Origin: Thelonectria olida
Lineage: Eukaryota; Ascomycota; Sordariomycetes; Hypocreales; Nectriaceae
NCBI GenBank assembly: GCA_020736575.1
Contig: JAGPYM010000006.1
Span: 558,001 to 622,000 of the forward strand
DNA: 64,000 bases
Reading direction: 5' to 3'
In this document: positions 57,701 through 64,000 of the stretch, piece after piece
How the letters are laid out: every line of letters begins with the position of its first letter
How positions within the stretch are numbered: position 1 is the first letter of the stretch
Notes under the pieces: generated by a model
Told to the model about the DNA's origin: nothing
Seen by the model: only the letters and a program-made list of their open reading frames with translations
The model's database searches: none
Translations under genes and position numbers: made by a program

Positions 57701-59014
57701 AAGTGACCCACCCCCAGCAGCTCTCGAAGCCAGCCCTTTGCCTATTACGGAAGACGGCGTCTTGCGGCCCTGCACGCCTTGAGGCTTGGTGATACCCACA
57801 CACACATACACACATACACACCCGCAGCTTGATGAGACATCATCAGGACCTGGTGATAATACCCCGAAACCTGCGATAGATAGTATTGGGCCGTTGTCTT
57901 CTAATCGAGCTCAAGCGCTAGCCTTCAGAACCGGCCAATATCAGGCCTTAAGATAAACAACATCGCCCTCTTGGCCACCGTCCAAGACCACTGTCATCCG
58001 CAAACTTTTCCGATTCAAGAACTTCAGTCAGCCGCAAACCATCTTCGTCTCTTATAACCCTATTGGCGACTTGCGCTGCCACGAAACGTTTGGCACACGC
58101 CTCTACGACGCAAGTGCCACGCCTTCTGGAGTCCCCATTGCGGCCTGTCGGATTTCGAATTGGCAAAGTGCGGGGAGGGAGCAGCAAGGGAAACGAGGAA
58201 TTCGGGACCTTTCTTCGAACTAACTCACGGTGCTTCCGTCACGCTACTCCTCTGCCGTCAGTTATTATTCCCCATTGTCTCCTTCGCTGGCCTCTTTTGT
58301 TGGGAGGGCCGAAGCAGAGGCAACTCATTCCCACACTCATCTTCATTCTCTTCCCATCTCTCCTTCCTCTCCTTATTCTCGGGCCAATCTCACTTTTCTC
58401 ATTGTAATTTTCCTCTCTTCCACTACACCCCGCTCTGGCCTCTACTTCGACCCGTCGAAACGACTCTACCGGCTTTCAACTTATATCGTTAGTTCAACAA
58501 GTACGACCTTTGCTCCTCTTCAGATCGCCGCCTCCTATTCTCCCACCTCACGTCAACTCCCCTGATTCGGCACTTTACTCAAGCACAACTGCTTGCATAC
58601 CACCAGTGCCATCCCCAGGGGTCACAAGGCACTGTCGCGCACAGACACCCGTTCCAACCCACATCAACAAGGTGCACCCACGTTGGCTTTTCTAGCCGAC
58701 CTGCGACCGCGACAAGCCTTCTAAGGCCCGCGACTCCCACTCGTGACGACATTTACAAACAAGCCCAAAACCCTCCGAACAGCACGGGACGCGCCGTTTT
58801 TCGACTCAATTGCTCGCGTCCTGATGCCCGCAAGACATTCAGACATGGTCAACGGCCATAATGGCCTCAATGGCCTGAACGGAAGCAATGGCAGTATCAG
58901 CACCAGTGGTTCAGATTCCGATTCTATCCCTGAGTCCTTCGTCAATGGAAACGGCCAGTTGGGGCGGCGCATGAGGATGGAGCGTAAGATGTCAAGTCCC
59001 ATGGCCCCCCATTC
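54757..59014. other. 4.2 kb without a recognisable gene, upstream of mevalonate kinase
   Basis: Many short open frames occur but none has domain character. From about 56.7 to 58.7 kb the + strand is strongly C/T-rich, as in very long fungal promoters and leaders. A perfect 10-bp inverted repeat lies at 57418-57448. An N-rich frame just before the kinase (58824-59010) may be its N-terminal extension. Confidence 0.55.
57418..57448. promoter_or_regulatory. Perfect inverted repeat TAGACCGCCA-N11-TGGCGGTCTA
   Basis: Two perfect 10-base arms flank 11 bases, the end of which with the right arm spells CCAAT. The arms contain CCG and CGG everted triplets, which are Zn2Cys6-type half sites. Function is inferred only from symmetry. 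Confidence 0.35.
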
Positions 59015-60424
59015 ATGGTCTCGGCCCCAGGGAAAGTCATTGTGTTTGGGGAACACTCTGTCGTCCATGGAAAGGTAAACAAACCACCGAACAAGTCAAA
59101 GTTTTGGTGTTCGTGAGATGCTAATCTCTTGAATTCTTAGGCCGCTATCGCCGCCGCAATCTCTCTGAGATCCTACCTCCATGTCACCACTCTGTCCAAG
59201 TCGAGGCGCACAGTTTCTCTCCGATTTCCCGATATCGATCTAGTACACAGCTGGAACATTGACGACCTTCCGTGGGCGGCGTTCCAGCATCCCTCAAAGA
59301 AGAAGTCCTACTACTCTCTCGTCACCGAGCTCGATCCCGACCTCGTTAATGCGATCCAACCACATATTGCCATTGTCTCTGCCGACCGACCGGAAGAAAT
59401 CCGCAGAGTGCATCGCAACTCCGCCTCCGCATTCCTGTACCTTTTCCTTTCCTTAGGATGGCCATCCTTCCCTGGCTGCCTGTACACTCTTCGATCTACG
59501 ATACCAATTGGTGCTGGCCTGGGCAGCAGTGCATCCATATCTGTGTGTATTTCTGCTGCTCTGCTACTTCAATTGCGCACGTTGTCGGGCCCTCATCCCG
59601 ACCAGCCCCCAGATGAGGCCCGCCTACAAGTCGAAAGAATCAACCGATGGGCTTTCGTTTCGGAAATGTGCATCCACGGCAACCCTTCGGGTGTTGATAA
59701 CACAGTTGCCACACAGGGCAAGGCCGTTGTGTTCCAGCGCACTGACTACACCAAGCCGCCTTCTGTACGACCACTCTGGGACTTCCCAGAGCTTCCCCTC
59801 CTGCTGGTGGATACAAAGCAGGCCAAGTCTACCTCACACGAGGTCAGCAAGGTGGCCAAACTCAAGGACCAACACCCAAAACTTGTTGGTACAATCCTAG
59901 ACGCCATGGATAAGGTGACGACTGCCGCATCAAACGTTATCGAGAATGTGGCATTTGATAATGAGGAGGAAGAGTCATTGAAGAAGGTTGGCGAGCTGAT
60001 GACTATCAACCACGGCCTTTTAGTGTCACTTGGAGTGTCACATCCCAGGCTGGAGAGAGTACGCGAACTTGTCGATCACGAGGGCCTTGGCTGGACCAAA
60101 CTTACGGGCGCCGGAGGAGGTGGTTGCTCCATTACTCTACTTCGTCCTGGTGCGCCGCGTGAGAAGCTTGAGAAGCTGGAAGAGCGGCTAGGAAAAGAGA
60201 ACTATGCACGTTTCGAAACGACTCTTGGTGGCGATGGAGTGGGTGTCCTCTGGCCAGCCGTCCTTAAGAATGGAACGGATGAAGATGACGAAGGCGGTAT
60301 GGAGATTGACCTGGAGAGTTTCCTGAACGCCGATGGTAACGAAGGCGTCGAGAAACTCGTCGGTGTTCACGGAGATGGAGGCGAAAGAGAAGGATGGAAG
60401 TTTTGGCGTGTTGAGAGCCGGTGA
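59015..60424 (+). CDS. erg12: Mevalonate kinase
   Basis: Exons are 59015-59074 and 59141-60424 (66-nt intron), giving 447 residues from the ATG used here. It phosphorylates mevalonate with ATP in the sterol/isoprenoid pathway. Motifs: N-terminal MVSAPGKVIVFGEHSVVHGK, the GHMP ATP-binding loop PIGAGLGSSASISV, CIHGNPSGVDNTVATQG with the catalytic Asp, and the C-terminal GHMP motif KLTGAGGGGCSITLL. The length equals yeast Erg12. A long N/G-rich frame just upstream (ATG 58824 or 58845) would join it if the C6 tract at 59005-59010 had one more C, so this start may not be the natural one. It is convergent with the prenyltransferase alpha-subunit gene. Confidence 0.93.
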
Positions 60425-61416
60425 GAAGTGATTGATGAACCCTGAGGCGCGTACACACCCTTACGAAACGCTGCATGTGCAACGACGTTGCATCCGCCGC
60501 GAACCCTACCTACTTTCACTTACTGTACAATATGGCTACGAACCAAGTGACGTCACATTACGAAATGCGAGAGAAACTATCCTATAGAAGCAAATTGAAG
60601 TGGGAGCGACGCCACTTGGCTTGAGGGTGACGGGCTTCGCTTTGGGGACCATTTACACGGTTATAATCTAGTAATGCGACTTTACTCTTTTCTCAACACA
60701 TCTTCATGTTACTGTATCACTATTCTTGTCTACATATCTTAATAACTTGCCGGGCAAACCTTTCAATAAGCATTCGCCCAAGCTCGGAACATTTATCGGC
60801 ACCTTTCCAAATCCACCGAAGAAGTAGGCTGCAGCTGTGAATTAACTAACCAACAGATGACGCTTGTTTCCATTTTTGTTGTGTACAGGGTGAATTTCTC
60901 CAAGGAGTAATTGTAGGGCTGACGGTACTTGGGGGTCTCTCAGGGAGAAAGGCTCTCGAGGATTGGTCCTTGCCGAATAGGCGGACACAACGACTCTCAA
61001 GCGTCTTCGGAATGCACGAGATATTCACTGTCTGACTCAGATCAATAAACTTCGAGGGGTGTGGGTATATCACTACAGAACCACTCAATGTTGGGTATTT
61101 GACTGTGATGTAACAGGACAAGCAACGAGGACTTCGACGATATTCGAGGAGGACGCACCTGGAGCTGGAGGCCTTCAAACGAAATCTAGTCCCTCTTTGG
61201 GAGTTTTCATTTCACGAGGTACCAGTGTTGAAATTTGACTGGATGACTTTCATCTCCTAAACAGAGCACCTCTTTTCTGAGAAAATGGAATCCATCCAAT
61301 TCATACGCGCAACTCTTGTTCCGCCGATGAACCAAAGACGAAGAAGACGGTTGCACACTCTTACTGACATACGAAAACTCGTATAGTCATTACAAACTAT
61401 GCACAGGAAGTCTAGC
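60425..61416. other. Intergenic between convergent genes
   Basis: 3' flanks of mevalonate kinase and of the prenyltransferase alpha-subunit gene. No gene seen. Confidence 0.6.
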
Positions 61417-63126
61417 CTACTTAAGCTGCTCGATCCGATACTTCCAGTATCCTTCTCTCACAGGATCCCACTTCTCGCTCAGCCGTCGCAGACACAACTC
61501 GGCCTTGTCGTTCTCGCCTGTTTCGTGGTAGACCTTGGCCAACAGATCGAGCGCATGTGAGCTGCGCACATCCTCATCATCCTCGCCAAGTTTGGAGACG
61601 TACTGCTCAGCAAACTCCTGAACCGTGGCCAGCTTGCGGCCGCCCTTGGCCAGGACTCCAAAGAGATAATTCCAGGGCGATTGGTTCTGTGGGGTAAGGG
61701 CTATCTTCTCCTGTGCATAGCCGATTTCTCTGTTAAGGGTGGACTCGGGGATCTTGGGGTCGTGCTGCGTCGGGCCACATCCAGGGGTTGACTCTGTAGG
61801 GTCGGAGAAGATGATGTAGAAACGGTGCGACCAGGCTGAGTTGTTCCGAACGTCCTCCTCGATATGGTTCTGCGTGGATCGGAGCTCGCTCAATGTCCAC
61901 ATGGACAGTTTTTTGACGAGGTACTGACGGTACGACCAAACATGATAGTTTTTGGCATCCTCATCAAGCATCTTGGTAATGAATTCCGTCTCCGAACGCG
62001 CGAGGGCCCGGACAGTAGCCGCATCTTCCTCGATGGCTGGATAATAGTACTCCATAAGCGACTGGCGGTGGTTCCAGATCTGATAGTTCTTGAGATTGGC
62101 CAGGGCGACTTTGTTGAGCCAAGTAATCTCGTCGGGGATGGGCAGCTTCAGCGTGGAGATGATCTTGAAGCGATAGAGCCAGACGGTGTAATGAGCAGGG
62201 TTCATGGAGATGACATGGTCGGTGAGGCGGAGACACCGCGGCGAGCACTCTTCCGCAACCATGACGGCACGGAGGTAGGACACGGCTACTCTGAGGTTAG
62301 CTATGCTAAGCTACACATCGTTTTCTCATGACCTCTTCTCGTCTAGACTCATGGCTGACATACCCTCGGCATAGTCATCCGGATAGGCAATCTGCGCAAG
62401 AGCCCCCTCAAACTCGTTCTGTGGAATAGGAATCACATCATCCCACTCAGGATCATTGGCCAGCGATCCGGTAATTGTCCCGTAAAGATCTTTCTTTAGA
62501 GCTGCCATCTTTCGCCTCCTCCCGTTTTCTTCCTCAATATCTTCGCGCGTAACTTTGTCGCCGCTATCCGTGGCGGCAAGGTCCCTCTTGGTTAGGAACT
62601 GGCGGTGCTGAATCTGAAGCACCGAAAGGTGTGCTTGTTTGAGGGATCGTTGCTCAAGCTCTTGCGGCGAGTATGTTCCGATGTCACGACCGCTTCGATC
62701 GGTTCCCCAGGCGTAGTTGCGGGGAAGATGGCGTATGGGTAGGCCTTCCTTGGTGACGTGCTTCCAGTATTCGCGCTCTGTCTTGTTGGAGATGGTGACC
62801 TGGTTCTTGGAGACGGGGAGGATGAGGTGTGTGTGGGCGTACGTCTTCTTCTCAGCAGGGCTCAAGGCAGAGAAGCCGACTTCTTGTCTGCGCTTTTCGC
62901 AGGGGTTTGTGTGGAAGAAGCGTTGCTGAGAGCGTTCGCTGACGGTCTTCGGTGGTGATTCTGGTTCGGGAGCAACTGGGATGGCGAGGTTAGCGGGTCG
63001 AAGTCTTGGTTGGAAGGAGGATGAAGAAGGAGGAGGGGAAGAGATGTTTCTGGGCGAAGCACACTCACGCTTTGGCTCGGGATTGGGGGCCTTTGAGCTG
63101 CCTTTTGACTTGGGCTTGGGGGGCAT
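61417..63126 (-). CDS. ram2: Protein farnesyl/geranylgeranyltransferase type I alpha subunit, with N-terminal extension
   Basis: Exons are 63126-63069, 62975-62364 and 62288-61417, giving 513 residues. The first intron (93 nt, GTGAGT, branch GCTAAC, acceptor CCCAG) is in-frame and could be read through; the second is 75 nt. Residues ~192-513 are the alpha subunit: DPEWDDVIPIPQ, IAYPDDYAE, and PPTA-type repeats (NPAHYTVWLYR, NYQIWNHRQSL, NYHVWSYRQYLV, NNSAWSHRFYII, SPWNYLFGVL). It pairs with a beta subunit to attach farnesyl or geranylgeranyl to CaaX proteins such as Ras and Rho. Its ~322-residue core matches yeast Ram2. The first ~190 residues are extra and not recognised; Met176 could be an internal start. 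Mevalonate kinase, which supplies the same pathway, is its neighbour. Confidence 0.9.
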
Positions 63127-63834
63127 GGTTGCAGGATCCAACTTGGGTTGGTCGAGGTGGGATTTGGAGAGTGAGGTGGTGGTGGTGGTGATGGTGGGGT
63201 TCCATGGCTGGTGGTCCGTTCAAACCTCAAAGCTACCTTCGTTTCCCCGGCCGTTGCCCTGCATCCGAAGTACCCATGATCACATTGTTCAACTGCCCCG
63301 CCACGGTCAACGCCTGAGCTTCAACGCCATTACAATTGTTCTTCTTCGGCCATGTCCGGAATTGTAAAGAACAATGAGCAAGTGTAATGCCACAAGTTAC
63401 CGTTAGCAAACTTATAGCGGAGTTAACGCACGGAGGTTGTAAACAATCAGTTAGGTGCTGATAGTCCAGGGTCACAAGACATGAGAAAGAGCTGCGTGTG
63501 ATAGCTTCGTGGCTTTTGAAGCTTGGATCGTTCCTTTTCAATTCATGAATCATATGATAGGGACATTTTGTCTTTCATTGCCCCTCTATAGTGGCAGGCC
63601 TTTGATTGTCTTCCGTACATGTTTGCGTCCGTCGTCTCTTCCAACTTGGGTATATTCCTTTCAACATGTTTCCCTCTGGATCCATCCGTCTCATCCATTC
63701 AACATCCTTTAGCCACAGGGTAGACATCTGTCGCTTTGTATCGCCAAAGAAACCGTGGCGTTCCTTCTTTTTCGGCCAAGGAACTGGTCGTTGCTCGGTT
63801 TGTCCATATGCTGCTAGATTTCGCTCCCTAGGCT
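63127..63834. other. Promoter of the prenyltransferase gene and 3' flank of the edge gene
   Basis: No gene seen. An open frame through 63575-64000 on the minus strand overlaps the edge gene in another frame, and I judge it the weaker reading. Confidence 0.5.
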
Positions 63835-64000
63835 CTACAAGGCGCGGAAGTTTTGCGACATGATCAACCACCTCTTGAGGCCTCGAGGCGAATTCCGCAC
63901 CATCGTGTCCCAGTTTGGCGCCAGCACAAACGTCTCGTTGAACATCTTTTGTGGCGCGTCCCTGTCCTTTCCGTACTTCACCCTCCCCATAACTGTGACG
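63835..64000 (-). CDS. C-terminus of an NTF2-like protein, cut by the window edge
   Basis: About 54 codons are visible before the TAG at 63835-63837; the start lies beyond the right edge. The reading contains KMFNETFVLAPNWD and ends RWLIMSQNFRAL, the pattern of the last strands of NTF2-fold domains as in nuclear transport and mRNA-export factors (NTF2, NXT1/Mtr2, Mex67). Codons are GC-rich at third positions. A second open frame overlaps it, so the call is provisional. Confidence 0.5.
   Translation of the reverse strand, partial: VTVMGRVKYGKDRDAPQKMFNETFVLAPNWDTMVRNSPRGLKRWLIMSQNFRAL

Noticed and set aside
63575..64000. Open minus-strand frame of about 140 codons running to the window edge
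   Set aside because: It overlaps the NTF2-like C-terminus in another frame. That shorter frame has better codon bias and a recognisable motif, so this one is probably a shadow.

Overview
This window is nuclear DNA of a filamentous ascomycete (Pezizomycotina), most likely a Sordariomycete and possibly Hypocreales. The signs are many short introns (47 to about 136 nt) with GT..AG borders and CTRAC-type branch points, long C/T-rich 5' leaders, Zn2Cys6 regulators with a fungal_trans domain, and a filamentous-type eL38. Gene models below were built by hand, by joining open frames at splice sites that keep the frame. They are not supported by transcripts.

Layout. 3.0-16 kb: a very large Sel1-like scaffold protein, an F-box protein, a three-exon secreted cysteine-rich protein, and a poly(ADP-ribose) polymerase with an intact H-Y-E triad. 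16.7-37.9 kb: an accessory, catabolic-looking block. It holds a first regulator with two tandem Zn2Cys6 fingers, a 5.5 kb gene-poor stretch, a secreted GH3 beta-glucosidase, a sulfatase, a second two-finger regulator paralogous to the first, a divergently transcribed MFS sugar transporter, and a fungal multi-pass membrane protein. 37.9-41.6 kb: gene-poor DNA with an intron-containing tRNA-Gly(UCC) and a lone intronless gene for a short protein resembling the last two domains of bacterial elongation factor P. 41.6-54.8 kb: small mitochondrial-type proteins, a divergent RING protein, a Gfd2/YDR514C-like RNase H-fold protein lacking a catalytic Asp, a nitronate monooxygenase, a low-complexity conserved protein, a small SAP-like membrane protein with a 13-nt exon, ribosomal protein eL38, and a dimeric alpha/beta-barrel protein. 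54.8-64 kb: a 4.2 kb gene-free stretch, mevalonate kinase, a farnesyl/geranylgeranyltransferase alpha subunit with an unusual 190-residue N-terminal addition, and the C-terminus of an NTF2-like protein running off the right edge.

How they fit together. The regulator, sulfatase, GH3 and transporter group looks like a small pathway for using a sulfated or beta-linked glycoside. The sulfatase and GH3 promoters share the 9-mer GTCCGAGGC at similar distances from their start codons. Mevalonate kinase and the prenyltransferase alpha subunit are neighbours at opposite ends of the isoprenoid-to-prenylation route.

The items most worth following up are the EF-P-like protein lacking the modified-lysine domain, the paralogous two-finger regulators around the sulfatase/GH3/transporter group, the extended prenyltransferase alpha subunit, and the probable 1-nt indel near the start of mevalonate kinase. 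I found no CRISPR array, intact transposon or viral gene.
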